Of a stretch of DNA of 64,000 bases, positions 27,769-37,232 are shown one piece after another. Origin of the DNA: an uncultured Gammaproteobacteria bacterium (GTDB lineage Bacteria > Pseudomonadota > Gammaproteobacteria > DRLM01); contig CAMYKQ010000017.1 in assembly GCA_947259075.1 (NCBI GenBank), positions 1-64,000 on the forward strand, in the 5' to 3' direction. Made by a program: the position numbers and the translations under genes. How positions within the stretch are numbered: position 1 is the stretch's first letter; each line of letters opens with the position of its first letter. The notes under the pieces are model-generated. The model was not told the DNA's origin, searched no databases, and saw nothing but the letters and a program-made list of their open reading frames with translations.

Positions 27769-28250
27769 CAGCCAACTCCGAACCTAGTTTCTTCGTCTAC
27801 TTTCGGGCTAAACAGTTTATCGCGCAATTCGACGGGCAAAAGTTTATTTATATGGATACACTGAACCATTCCTCTTTCATCCATGGCTATATCGCCGAGA
27901 AATTCCGCGCTTTGAGCACCTCGTCCGGACGACATAAAGGAGGATTTATCGAAATTAGCGGTCTCCGTGACATGCTCCGCCAGAAGGCCGAGGATGTGTT
28001 TACTTTCGTCATTGCCGTACGGGTAATCAACCACGATGATTCTCGTGCTGAGATGACGGCGGACAGGTTCACCACTTATCATCTTGGAAACATCAATAAC
28101 GGGCACCGCTATACTGCGGTAATTGAACAAACCCGCGACATAATCCGGTGTTTTAGGCAGGCGCTTGAGATTGACGTGGGGTATGACTTCTACAACACGC
28201 CTTACATCAAGTCCAAAACGATCTTCCCCAACAGTGAAGAGAAGCAGCAT
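27768..28250 (-). CDS. wspB: WspB, CheW-like coupling protein
   Basis: 160 residues, a single CheW domain: MLLLFTVGEDRFGLDVRRVV, then YVAGLFNYRSIAVPVIDVSK, as in other WspB proteins. It should bridge WspA and WspE. It lies 26 bp after wspA and is translationally coupled to wspC. Confidence 0.93.
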   Translation of the reverse strand: MLLLFTVGEDRFGLDVRRVVEVIPHVNLKRLPKTPDYVAGLFNYRSIAVPVIDVSKMISGEPVRRHLSTRIIVVDYPYGNDESKHILGLLAEHVTETANFDKSSFMSSGRGAQSAEFLGDIAMDERGMVQCIHINKLLPVELRDKLFSPKVDEETRFGVG

Positions 28251-28276
28251 AAGATTTACCCTTCATAGGCCTTCTA

Positions 28277-30325
28277 TCAAGCACTCGCAAACCATGAGTC
28301 AGAATCACGGGAGCGTTTCTGAACTTTGAAACGCGTGACCCCGGCTTGAAGACCATGTGCCGCATCGTTGAGACTTTCTATCGCTGAAGTCGATTGCCGG
28401 ATTGAATCCACCGTCTGCTGCGCGGCCTCATTCAGTTGAATCATGGCTTGCTTGATTTGATCGGCACCTTGTGACTGCGATTGCATGCCTTCATGCACGC
28501 TCTCGAAACGCGGCGTCAATGCCTGCACTTGCTCAATAATCTGCACGAGCTGCACGCCGACCGACTCCACCTCCGCCACGCTGCGACGTACCTCTTCCGA
28601 GAATTTCTCGACACTCATCACCCCGGCGGTCACCGCCGACTGCATCTCTTTAACCATTTGCTCGATATCCCAGGTCGCCACGGCGGTCTGGTCGGCCAGG
28701 CGCCGAATCTCGGTTGCCACCACCGCGAAACCTTGACCGTATTCACCGGCTTTCTCCGCCTCGATGGCGGCATTCAGTGAAAGGAGGTTGGTTTGATCGG
28801 CCACTTTGGTGATTGTGGTGACCACCGTGTTGATATTGCTCGCCTTCTCATTGAGTACTTCCAGTTTAGACGCGATGGAGGCCGAGGCTTCCACAACGTG
28901 GTGCATCGTGCTTTCCATTTTGTCCAGACCGGCCTGACCGCTGCTTGCAGCGACCGCTGTGGTCTCGGCGACGCGCGCCACCTCTTCCATGGTCTTCACC
29001 AATTCTTTTGAGGTTGCTGAGATCTCGGTTGAGGTGGCGACGATTTCATTGACGGTGGCGGCCTGCTCCGCGGCCGTCGCTTCCTGCTGCTTGGCGGTCG
29101 CCGCAATTTCGGTCGCCGATGACGTCACTTGAATGCCAGACTGCTGAACCTGATTGACCAACGCGCTTAAATTTTCCATCATGCGCTGTACGCCACCCGC
29201 CAATTTGCCGATGGTATCATCACCACGTATCTCCACGCGCCCGGTCAAATCACCTTCCGTGGCGCGAACAACCACGCCGAGTATGGTGTCCACCTTGCTC
29301 TGCAAATCCTCCATCGCGCGACGGCGTTCTTCCAGCAAATCCCGCAGATTGTCATTCATTTTCTGCAAGCCCTTGCCAAGCTTGCCGATCGTGTCCTCGC
29401 CGGAAAAACTGATTTTACTAGTCAAATCACCCGCGGCGGTTTTATCCACCGCTTCGAGCAAGATATTGACCTTATTCGCCAACTCATCTGCTACTTGGCG
29501 CTCACGCTCAAGATGCTCCTTTTCACGCTGCGAGGCGGCATCCATATTATCCGCCATGGAGTTAAACGACTTGGCGAGCTTACCCAATTCATCATTATTG
29601 TGAATTACTGCCCGCACTTGATTGTCGCCGCCAGTACGCGCATTCAGTGTATCCATCAAGTTTTGCAGCGGGCGTGATATCCAGCCGCGAAACAGCATAT
29701 TGACCAGTAGTAAACCACACATCAGCAGCACGACATTCGCAAGCGCGCCTACCCATAATTCTTTTTCAACCCCAGCATCCATATCAGCCAAGGAATAGGT
29801 CAATCGAATTGCGCCATTCACCGAACCAGAGGGGACCTGATGGCACTGCAGACAATTGACGCCGCGCGTATCTGGCGTGGCAAGGAAAGGCGTCATGACC
29901 GTTACCGTGCGGCCTTTATTATTTTTTCCGACCACGAGAATATCCTCGCCAGCCAAGGCCCTCTGATCGAGTTCGTCCATCGGCTGCTCTTCGGGGAAGC
30001 CGACGCCGAATTGACCTTTCACAGGCAAGCCGCGCACCACCCGCGCCTCAAGCACATTGGTACGGCGCAGCATTTTTTCCCGCAGGATATTACGCTGATC
30101 CATGGTGCCGGTGAGCATCATGGTGTTGAGACTATCGAAATACAGCGTCGAGGTATCTTTGATCTGATCTTCGGCCAATTTAAGAATCGCTTCTTTCTGG
30201 CGAATTCCGGAATAAATCGTAACGGACCCAACCACCAGGATGAATATCATGGCTACGGTCAAATTAATCTTGGCGCGAACGGACAAACGATCGGCGAAGG
30301 GCAGTCGATTTACAATAGTTTGCAT
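28277..30325 (-). CDS. wspA: WspA, membrane methyl-accepting receptor with periplasmic haem-attachment motif
   Basis: 682 residues. TM1 about 20-40 ([20 protein letters not shown]), periplasmic domain about 41-190, TM2 about 192-212. A membrane-proximal HAMP and two further HAMP-like units follow (each ending in a DTIGKL motif), then the MCP signalling domain with hairpin tip region [18 protein letters not shown]. The periplasmic domain holds C158-L-Q-C161-H162 in [19 protein letters not shown], a classic c-type haem attachment site. Pseudomonas WspA is a surface-contact sensor that, as far as I know, lacks such a motif. This copy may therefore sense redox state or a haem ligand. First gene of the operon, SD-like AAGGAT before the ATG. 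Confidence 0.92.
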   Translation of the reverse strand: MQTIVNRLPFADRLSVRAKINLTVAMIFILVVGSVTIYSGIRQKEAILKLAEDQIKDTSTLYFDSLNTMMLTGTMDQRNILREKMLRRTNVLEARVVRGLPVKGQFGVGFPEEQPMDELDQRALAGEDILVVGKNNKGRTVTVMTPFLATPDTRGVNCLQCHQVPSGSVNGAIRLTYSLADMDAGVEKELWVGALANVVLLMCGLLLVNMLFRGWISRPLQNLMDTLNARTGGDNQVRAVIHNNDELGKLAKSFNSMADNMDAASQREKEHLERERQVADELANKVNILLEAVDKTAAGDLTSKISFSGEDTIGKLGKGLQKMNDNLRDLLEERRRAMEDLQSKVDTILGVVVRATEGDLTGRVEIRGDDTIGKLAGGVQRMMENLSALVNQVQQSGIQVTSSATEIAATAKQQEATAAEQAATVNEIVATSTEISATSKELVKTMEEVARVAETTAVAASSGQAGLDKMESTMHHVVEASASIASKLEVLNEKASNINTVVTTITKVADQTNLLSLNAAIEAEKAGEYGQGFAVVATEIRRLADQTAVATWDIEQMVKEMQSAVTAGVMSVEKFSEEVRRSVAEVESVGVQLVQIIEQVQALTPRFESVHEGMQSQSQGADQIKQAMIQLNEAAQQTVDSIRQSTSAIESLNDAAHGLQAGVTRFKVQKRSRDSDSWFASA

Positions 30326-30691
30326 GGCTTAGTATCCTTTTTCATCCCACGGCCGAGCTGCGCCCTAGCTCGCGTAACGAACTGACTAAAAATTTCCTCT
30401 TCACATAACGACCCCAGACAGGATGGCCATACTCAAACATCATCGCCTTCCCTTGCGGGACCCTACTGCAAACGGATCACACCCAACGTGAACCCACTGC
30501 TATCAACGGCTAGTGAAATTAAAACTTTAACCGCACCCCGTCCCCGCCCATGTGACAGGCCCTCGCCCCCGTCTCACAGGCGAAACATCGCGACTGAACC
30601 ACTTAAGAGACCAAGACTAGATAAATGCCATATTTTTATTGACCTTAAATAAAATCCTTGTTAAAACCTCACATGGAGTGAATCTATCAAC

Positions 30692-30697
30692 TATAAT
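30692..30697 (+). promoter_or_regulatory. Candidate -10 hexamer (TATAAT) for the GGDEF-EAL gene
   Basis: A perfect TATAAT on the plus strand; the -35 position 17 bases upstream (TCACAT) is poor. If used, it would give a leader of roughly 185 nucleotides that includes the hairpins at 30796-30870. Confidence 0.35.
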
Positions 30698-30795
30698 TCT
30701 TAAGATTATTCAAAAAACGCACACAGTTTGGGTACTTGGCGGGTAGGTATGTCGAATCTACATAGAGCGGCGGCTCACTCGGTGGGTGCCGTGAG

Positions 30796-30829
30796 AGCGA
30801 TTCATGCGCCAATACGGCGCGGAATCGCT
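30796..30829 (+). other. Stable stem-loop in the leader of the GGDEF-EAL gene
   Basis: AGCGATTC (30796-30803) pairs with GAATCGCT (30822-30829). Inside, GCGCC (30806-30810) pairs with GGCGC (30816-20) around loop AATAC. Just upstream CTCAC (30774-30778) can pair with GTGAG (30791-30795), and downstream CCGGG (30843-30847) with CCCGG (30866-30870). No T tract follows, so these are not terminators. They do not fit the conserved core of the GEMM-I c-di-GMP riboswitch. Confidence 0.45.
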
Positions 30830-30888
30830 ATTAGCCAACGGTCCGGGAACAGGCGCGCGGGCAAACCCGGATTAAAGGGGCTGCCGCG

Positions 30889-33435
30889 ATGAATACGCTC
30901 GTCAATCAAAACACTATCGAATTTACAGCCCCGAACTCGCACAAAACCGAGCCCTGGCGGCAGCCCCGTATCCTCGTTGTCAACGACCAACCCGATATTC
31001 TCCACCTGCTATCTAAAATCCTTCTCAACGCGGGATACACCCAGATAATAGAAGCAGGCGATGGCGTCGAAGCCGTGCGCCAGCTGCGCACCCACAGCAT
31101 CGATCTGTTGATTACCGATGTACATATGCCCCAATTGGACGGCTGGCGCCTTGCCCGCATGGTGCGTACCGGATTGCTAGGCTGCCCCGCCACCACCCCC
31201 ATCATCGTGGCCTCGGCCACCTTCGGTGAACACATTGCCGAAACAACCGCCCGCGAATTCGAGGTCAACCGCTTTTTCTCGCTGCCGCTGCAAAACCAGG
31301 AAAAATTAACATCGGCGGTACAAAGCCTGCTCACGGAGTCCAATAGCCCCCTCGAAAAACCGCGCTTATTAATCATTGAGGATGACAGCGACACCGCGAT
31401 CCTCGCCGAACGCATGTTACGCAATCGATTCGACATTGAAACGGTTAGTGATGGCCAGCGGGGACTGGAAGCATGGCGTGAGCGGCGCCACAACCTCGTG
31501 CTGCTGGACGTCATGCTCCCCAAAATGAGCGGGCCGGATGTCCTGCGAAAAATACTCGAGGAAGACCCGCAACAAACCGTCATCATCATGACCGCCGATG
31601 GCGGGGTTGAACGCTGCGAGTCGCTGATGCTGGAAGGCGCCGTCGATTTCATCGCCAAACCTTTTCATGCCAATCAATTGCGCCAAATTTGCGAAATCGC
31701 GTTACGCCGCATCGATAGCTTGATCAGCAACCGCCAATTCCTAGAACGTAGTAATGCCCTCAAAACCGCGCAAAGCCACTATCATGAAATCGCGGACGCC
31801 CATCAACGGCTGCTCGACAACCTCAGCTCCGTGGTCTTCGAACTCGATACCAGCGGACATCTGCGTTTCCTCAACCGTTCCTGGGAACAGCTCAGTCACT
31901 ACAAAATTCATGAAAGCCTTGGCCGCCCCCTCTATGATTTTCTCGCGCCCATGGACCGCAGCCAATGCCGCGCCTTCATTCGCGCCCTGGCCGCGGGCCG
32001 TAAACAGCACCATGAACAAGAATTGCGCCTACTGAGTAAGCGCGGCGAAATGGTATGGACCGAAATAACGCTGACCGTTAAGCAAAATACCGATGCCGGC
32101 GTCGAAGCCATTTTTGGCCACATCACCGATATTACTGAGCGCAAGCTGGCGATGGCGCAATTGGAACACTTGACGATTCATGACTCACTAACGGGCTTGT
32201 ATAACCGGCGTTACTTTGAAATCAGCTTAGAACATATGGCCGCGGGCAGCGCCCGTTCCACGGTACGGCATGCGCTGCTATATATAGACCTGGATCATTT
32301 TCAAATGGTGAATGACGCCATCAGCCATCGCGAAGGCGACATCGTACTCAAGAAAATATCGGAGCTTCTCGCCTCACGTACCCGCGAGGCGGATCTGCTA
32401 TGCCGCATCGGCGGCGATGAGTTCGCGATCCTGCTCACCCACACCGACGCCGAACAAGCGCTCGCTGTGGCCTACAGCCTCGTTGAAGTCATCAACAGCT
32501 TCCGCTACCGTCACGACGCTCTTGAGATAGCACTCGGCTGCAGCATTGGCATCAGCCTGCTCGACGGCGGTCAAACTTCCGGCGCCACGCACCTCGTGCA
32601 AGCGGACAGGGCGAGCTTCGTCGCGAAAAATCGCGGCCGCAATCTTGTACATATTTACGACCCCACGGACAAAGACAGCGACGAATTAAGGCAAAGCATT
32701 GATTGGGCCCACAGGGTAAGACAAGCCATCAATGAAGAACGCTTGGAACTCTATATTCAACCGATTCTCGAAGTTAGTAGCGGCAAAATAAACCACTACG
32801 AAGCCCTCTTACGGCTGCGCACGCGAGAACCCGTCGATATCATTTCACCGGGCACCTTCATCCCAGCCGTGGAAAAAGCCGGACAGATCCATATGCTCGA
32901 CCGCTGGGTCATCAAGCGCGCCATCCAATTGCTGGCCAGCGAAAACTGGCTGTTGAAACTGGCGATCAATCTTTCAGGCCATGCCTTCGCCGACCCTGAC
33001 CTGTTCGCCTACGTCGAACACGAGCTCAATAACCAAGGTGTGGACCCGCGGCGGATCATCTTCGAAATCACCGAAACCGCCAGCATCGCCAATATCGATA
33101 AAACCCAACGCATGATCGCGCAGCTACAAAGCCTGGGTTGCGATTTCGCCCTGGATGATTTCGGCACGGGCTTCTGTTCGTTCCATTATCTGCGTCACCT
33201 CCCGGCGGATTATCTGAAACTGGACGGTTCCTACATTAAGAACATCGCCGACAACGACCTCGATCTGGCCATGGTGCGGTCGATGAATGACATCGCCCAT
33301 ATCCTCGGTAAGAAAACCATCGCGGAGTGCGTGGAGACCCCCGCCATCCTGCATTGCCTGCAAAACCTGGGTGTTGACTACGTTCAGGGCCACAGCATCG
33401 GCCATGCATTGCCCTTCGAATTTTATTCCGCATAA
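30889..33435 (+). CDS. c-di-GMP signalling protein, REC-REC-PAS-GGDEF-EAL
   Basis: 848 residues, no transmembrane helix. Two receiver domains (about 27-145, phospho-site LLITDVHMPQLDG; about 157-275, LLIIEDDSDT with LVLLDVMLPKMSG) precede a PAS domain (about 310-415, SSVVFELDTSGHLRFLNRSW). The GGDEF domain has an intact GGDEF (CRIGGDEFAILL) and an upstream RxxD (READ). The EAL domain has YEALLRLR, the catalytic DDFGTG segment and AECVET. All key residues of both catalytic domains are visible, so it could make and degrade c-di-GMP. No kinase is adjacent; it is divergent from wspA. Confidence 0.94.
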   Translation: MNTLVNQNTIEFTAPNSHKTEPWRQPRILVVNDQPDILHLLSKILLNAGYTQIIEAGDGVEAVRQLRTHSIDLLITDVHMPQLDGWRLARMVRTGLLGCPATTPIIVASATFGEHIAETTAREFEVNRFFSLPLQNQEKLTSAVQSLLTESNSPLEKPRLLIIEDDSDTAILAERMLRNRFDIETVSDGQRGLEAWRERRHNLVLLDVMLPKMSGPDVLRKILEEDPQQTVIIMTADGGVERCESLMLEGAVDFIAKPFHANQLRQICEIALRRIDSLISNRQFLERSNALKTAQSHYHEIADAHQRLLDNLSSVVFELDTSGHLRFLNRSWEQLSHYKIHESLGRPLYDFLAPMDRSQCRAFIRALAAGRKQHHEQELRLLSKRGEMVWTEITLTVKQNTDAGVEAIFGHITDITERKLAMAQLEHLTIHDSLTGLYNRRYFEISLEHMAAGSARSTVRHALLYIDLDHFQMVNDAISHREGDIVLKKISELLASRTREADLLCRIGGDEFAILLTHTDAEQALAVAYSLVEVINSFRYRHDALEIALGCSIGISLLDGGQTSGATHLVQADRASFVAKNRGRNLVHIYDPTDKDSDELRQSIDWAHRVRQAINEERLELYIQPILEVSSGKINHYEALLRLRTREPVDIISPGTFIPAVEKAGQIHMLDRWVIKRAIQLLASENWLLKLAINLSGHAFADPDLFAYVEHELNNQGVDPRRIIFEITETASIANIDKTQRMIAQLQSLGCDFALDDFGTGFCSFHYLRHLPADYLKLDGSYIKNIADNDLDLAMVRSMNDIAHILGKKTIAECVETPAILHCLQNLGVDYVQGHSIGHALPFEFYSA

Positions 33436-33578
33436 AATTTAAGCTATCAAGTCCGTCGCTTGGTGCGGGCGCAACAAGGGAGGGACGCGCACCGGGTCCA
33501 CCATTTCTTCTCACCGCAATTTGTTGCATGCGCCGCGACAGTCTATTATTGTACGTATCTGTGTCAGGGAGGAACGTT

Positions 33579-35531
33579 ATGCCGTCAGTTACCCCTAGCG
33601 ATGCTTCCAATAAAAATAAAGAAGCCCATGAGCCTTCCCCAACGCAGCCGCTACGTGCCGCGGATCTCATACTCCATTATTTACAGCAACTCGATATCGA
33701 ATTCGTATTCGGTATTCCCGGCGGAGGCATTGAGCCTTTATACGATGCCCTAGCCCGCAGCCAACGGCGCGGCGGCCCCCGGCCGGTCATCGCCCGCCAT
33801 GAAACCGGCGCGGCCTTCATGGCCGACGGTTATGCCCGCGAAACCGGTAAACTCGGCGTCTGTTGCGCCACCACCGGCCCCGGCGCCACCAATATGATCA
33901 CCGGCATCGCCTCCGCGTTTCAGGATCAAATCCCGCTGCTGGCCATCACCGCCCAAACGCCATTGCGCACCTTCGGCCGCGGCGGAGTGCAAGAATCGAG
34001 CTGCACCGGCATTAACACCGTCGCCATGTATGAACACTGCACGCGCTATAACACCCTGGTCTCCCATGTCGAGCAGCTGGAACGTAAACTCATCACCGCC
34101 ATTACCATCGCCATGCAAGCCCCGCAAGGGCCCGTGCATTTAAGCATCCCGCTGGATATCCTGCGTGAGCACGTGAGCATTGAACCGGAGCACAATTTAA
34201 AATCCTTGCTCTATCCCTCCTACGCGATCGACGATGGCGCCATCGACCAGCTGCATAACACCTTAGCCACGGCGCACAACGCCGTGTTCGTACTCGGCGC
34301 GGGGGCGGGTCATGCCGTGGGCACCATCCTCGAAATCGCCGTACTTCTAAACGCTAACGTCGTCACCACCCCGCACGCCAAAGGTTTGGTGAGCTCCTAT
34401 CACCCCCAATACCGCGGCGTGTATGGACTCGCCGGCCATGCCACCGCGCACAACCTGCTCAAAAACCCCAGAGTGGACGCCGTGCTCGCCATCGGCACCG
34501 ATCTAGATGAGCAGGCAACCAACAGCTGGGACAGCACCGCCCTCATGAGCAACAAAGTCACTTTCATCGACACCACCGCCCTGCATTTCTCTCGTTCACC
34601 CATGGCGCGCCAGCACATCAGCGGCAATCTGCGCAGCTTGTTCGATCGCCTCATCACCCGTTTGTACACCCACCGCAAGGAAGAAGAACCGGTGCTGTGG
34701 CAATTCGCCGAACACAACCGGCCGCGACAGTTCCCGGTCATCCAATTCGACCGCCGCGCGAACGAACGGAGACAGCCCCGCACCGGCACCAGCTCGAGCG
34801 TCACCCCTATTCGCCCCAAGGATAAACGCCACGAACACGAGCGCCGCGGCAGTCTCGCCATCCCGCAAACCGCCCGCCGCTTTCTGTTGCAAGACGAAGA
34901 CAAGTACATCTCCGACACCCGCCCCATCAAACCCCAGCGGCTGATGTACGATCTATCCCGGCTCTTCCCGCCCACCACGCGCTTTCTCGCCGACATCGGC
35001 AACAGCTTTCTGTGGGTGATTCATTACTTGCACCCCTACGACCGGCGCATCATCGGTGACCGCTCACTCCCCACGGGCGTCATCCGCCTGGGCATGGGCT
35101 TCGCCTCCATGGGCTGGGCCATCGGCGCGGCGGTGGGCACCGCCCTCGCCGCCCCGGGCAATCCCGTGGTCTGCATCGCCGGTGACGGCGCCATCCTCAT
35201 GAGCGGCCAAGAAATCAACACCGCGGTGCAGGAAAAATTATCCATCATCTTCGTCATCCTCAACGACGCCGCCTTCGGCACCGTCAAGCACGGCCAGCAG
35301 ATGTCCGGCGCGGAACTCATCGCCCACGAACTGCCGCCGGTCGACTTCGTGACCTACGCGAAATCCATGGGCGCGAACGCCTACCGCATCGACTCCCCCG
35401 ACGACATCGCGGCGTTGAACATCGGCGCCCTGTGCCGGCACCCCGGCCCCACGGTGCTCGACGTCCACATCGACCCCGACGAACTGCCGCCATTGGAAGA
35501 GCGCATCAAGATGCTCAAAGGCAAAGCGTAA
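33579..35531 (+). CDS. Acetolactate-synthase-like thiamine diphosphate enzyme, unknown reaction
   Basis: 650 residues with the three-domain ALS/pyruvate oxidase plan. The N-terminal PYR domain has the catalytic Glu (VIARHETGAAFMADGYARET) and GPGATNMITGIASAFQDQIP. The middle domain has VFVLGAGAGHAVGTILEIAV and AVLAIGTDLDEQ. The C-terminal PP domain has the ThDP/Mg motif GDGAILMSGQEINTAV ending in VILNDAAFG. Between middle and PP domains (about 365-448) lies an unusual basic insertion (FDRRANERRQP, KDKRHEHERRG). Family members make C-C bonds from 2-oxoacids; the substrate is not predictable. The ATG at 33579 has GGGAGG 6 bases upstream. It leads a cluster with two citrate-synthase-fold genes. 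Confidence 0.85.
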   Translation: MPSVTPSDASNKNKEAHEPSPTQPLRAADLILHYLQQLDIEFVFGIPGGGIEPLYDALARSQRRGGPRPVIARHETGAAFMADGYARETGKLGVCCATTGPGATNMITGIASAFQDQIPLLAITAQTPLRTFGRGGVQESSCTGINTVAMYEHCTRYNTLVSHVEQLERKLITAITIAMQAPQGPVHLSIPLDILREHVSIEPEHNLKSLLYPSYAIDDGAIDQLHNTLATAHNAVFVLGAGAGHAVGTILEIAVLLNANVVTTPHAKGLVSSYHPQYRGVYGLAGHATAHNLLKNPRVDAVLAIGTDLDEQATNSWDSTALMSNKVTFIDTTALHFSRSPMARQHISGNLRSLFDRLITRLYTHRKEEEPVLWQFAEHNRPRQFPVIQFDRRANERRQPRTGTSSSVTPIRPKDKRHEHERRGSLAIPQTARRFLLQDEDKYISDTRPIKPQRLMYDLSRLFPPTTRFLADIGNSFLWVIHYLHPYDRRIIGDRSLPTGVIRLGMGFASMGWAIGAAVGTALAAPGNPVVCIAGDGAILMSGQEINTAVQEKLSIIFVILNDAAFGTVKHGQQMSGAELIAHELPPVDFVTYAKSMGANAYRIDSPDDIAALNIGALCRHPGPTVLDVHIDPDELPPLEERIKMLKGKA

Positions 35532-35551
35532 GCACCGCGGCCGCCAGATGC

Positions 35552-36388
35552 ATGGCTGATAAACGCGACATATTCAACACCCGGATTTGGGACGAAGTAC
35601 CCGAAGCGGACAACCCCTTCGCCGCGGCGGCAAGTTTCTGCCATGGCTATGACGTCTACGGCGACCTTCTCGGCAAAGCCAGCTGGATAGAATATTTATA
35701 CCTATTGTTTCTTGGTGAACGGCCCTCAAGCCAACAAGCCGCCTTGCTCGAAGGGCTCGCCGTTGCCCTCGCCAATCCCGGCATCCGCGATCACAGCGTC
35801 CATGCCGCCATGAATGGCGGCGTCGGCGGTTCCACCAGCGCCTCGTGTCTAATGGCGGCCTTGGCCGTCGGCGCGGGTCAGCTCGGCGGCGCGCATGAAA
35901 TCTATCGCGCCATGGAATACTGGAACAGCTGCGGCCGCGACATCAAAACCTGGGAGCACCTGCTGCGCAATCCGCCCCAAGAAGAACGCATCGACATTTG
36001 GCTGCCCATGGAGCACGCGCCCGGCTTCGACCCCCACGGCGCCAGTTGCAGCACCCCCGTCCGCCAAACCTTGACGTACCTCAGCGCCCAAAGCCCCGGC
36101 CCGCACCTGCCTTGGTTATCAGCGCAGCGTGTTCTGCTCGAAAGCATCACCGGCTCCCCCCTGGCCATGAGCGGCGTCGCCGCCGCCGCGTTTCATGATC
36201 TCAAACTCAGCGCGGAACAGGGCGAGATGCTTTATTTACTGCTGCGCCTGCCCGGCGCGGCCGTCCACGCGCTGGAACAAAAAGACTACGGCTGGCGGCG
36301 CTTCCCCTTTTTCACAAATGCGCTCCACCTCGAAAACGACCCCGGCCCCGTTGTCGCGCCAGATAAAGAAACGAGTGACGCAAAATGA
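35552..36388 (+). CDS. Citrate-synthase/citryl-CoA-lyase-fold protein, first of a pair
   Basis: 278 residues, close to the short citryl-CoA lyase form (about 260-280) rather than full citrate synthase (about 400). Recognisable family segments are WIEYLYLLFLGERPSSQQAA near the start, MNGGVGGSTSASCLMAALAV, GAGQLGGAHEIYRAMEYW (equivalent of the GPLHGGA(H/N)E loop, but without the catalytic His before GGA), and GEMLYLLLRLPGAAVHALEQ at the end. The region where the catalytic Asp is expected reads PLAMSGVAAAAFHDL, with Ser in place of Asp by my alignment. The stop overlaps the start of the next gene (ATGA). A normal citrate synthase reaction is unlikely. Confidence 0.8.
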   Translation: MADKRDIFNTRIWDEVPEADNPFAAAASFCHGYDVYGDLLGKASWIEYLYLLFLGERPSSQQAALLEGLAVALANPGIRDHSVHAAMNGGVGGSTSASCLMAALAVGAGQLGGAHEIYRAMEYWNSCGRDIKTWEHLLRNPPQEERIDIWLPMEHAPGFDPHGASCSTPVRQTLTYLSAQSPGPHLPWLSAQRVLLESITGSPLAMSGVAAAAFHDLKLSAEQGEMLYLLLRLPGAAVHALEQKDYGWRRFPFFTNALHLENDPGPVVAPDKETSDAK

Positions 36389-37185
36389 GCGGCCCGGAAA
36401 AACTACTCGAGACTGAAGGCCGCTGGTCCACCACCATGGGCGCCTCCTTCCCCGGCGAGCGCGTGGTATTCCGCGGCAAAGACCTCTTCCACGACCTAGG
36501 CTCGCTCTCGTGGATGCAGCTTTATTTATACGGCATCACCGGCCGCATCTTCGGCGAGCATCAAAGCAAACTATTCGAAGGCATCTGGGTGCTCTCGACC
36601 AGCTACCCCGACCCGCGTCTGTGGAACAACCGCATAGCCTCACTCGCCGGCACCGCCCGCAGCACCGGCAGTCTAGGCGTCAGCGCCGCCATGGCCGTAT
36701 CCGATGCCAGCATATATGGAGGACGACCAGAAATTAGGGCCATGAATTTTCTCCTGCGCGCGCAAAAATCACTGGACGCGGGAAAAACGCTCGTCGACAT
36801 CATCGAAAGCGAGCTGGCGAAATACAGAAACATCTATGGCTATGGCCGCCCCATCATCAACGTCGACGAACGCATAGGCCCGCTGCACACCATGGCCAAG
36901 GAACTGGGATTGGCGGACGGGCCTTATGTCAAGCTCGCCTTTACCATCGAAGAGACGCTGCTTGCCAACCGCTGGCGCATGCACATGAACGTAGCCTCGC
37001 TGATCGCCGCAATAGCAGCGGATCAGGACCTTACGGAACGGCAATTTTATCTGTATATGCTGCCAACGTTTATCGGGGGTATTGTTCCCTGTTTCAGCGA
37101 AGCGAACGAACGCGGTGAAGGTACTTTTTTACCGATCCGGTGTGATCAGCTCGCTTACGCGGGTCCAGGCAAACGGCAATGGTAA
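36385..37185 (+). CDS. Citrate-synthase/citryl-CoA-lyase-fold protein, second of a pair
   Basis: 266 residues. Family landmarks are FHDLGSLSWMQLYLYGITGR, GVSAAMAVSDASIYGGRPEI (the GGA loop), NIYGYGRPIINVDERIGPLH (the G-x-G-H-x-V loop, with Arg in place of the catalytic His), and RMHMNVASLIAAIA (the NVD loop, with Ala in place of the catalytic Asp). These substitutions are read by eye against citrate synthase and ATP-citrate lyase. Like its partner it seems degenerate, so the two may form a heteromer with a new or non-catalytic role. Overlaps the upstream gene by ATGA and is 47 bp before the TonB receptor. Confidence 0.8.
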   Translation: MSGPEKLLETEGRWSTTMGASFPGERVVFRGKDLFHDLGSLSWMQLYLYGITGRIFGEHQSKLFEGIWVLSTSYPDPRLWNNRIASLAGTARSTGSLGVSAAMAVSDASIYGGRPEIRAMNFLLRAQKSLDAGKTLVDIIESELAKYRNIYGYGRPIINVDERIGPLHTMAKELGLADGPYVKLAFTIEETLLANRWRMHMNVASLIAAIAADQDLTERQFYLYMLPTFIGGIVPCFSEANERGEGTFLPIRCDQLAYAGPGKRQW

Positions 37186-37232
37186 TAAATGGCGCAACAA
37201 TCAAAAAAAACAACTCAAAGAAGGTCGCATCC

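Larger units (their letters stand above)
30326..30888. other. Divergent regulatory region between wspA and the GGDEF-EAL gene
   Basis: About 560 bp without a gene. It should carry the wsp promoter (minus) and the promoter of the next gene (plus). The part at 30600-30720 is AT-rich, with TTGACC at 30639-30644 and TATAAT at 30692-30697. The last 120 bp before 30889 contain several inverted repeats that could fold in the transcript. Confidence 0.5.

Noticed and set aside
30840-30890. Possible GEMM (c-di-GMP) riboswitch before the GGDEF-EAL gene
   Set aside because: A GGGCAAACC string resembles part of the core, but the GACGCAAAGC half and the receptor helix of GEMM-I are absent.
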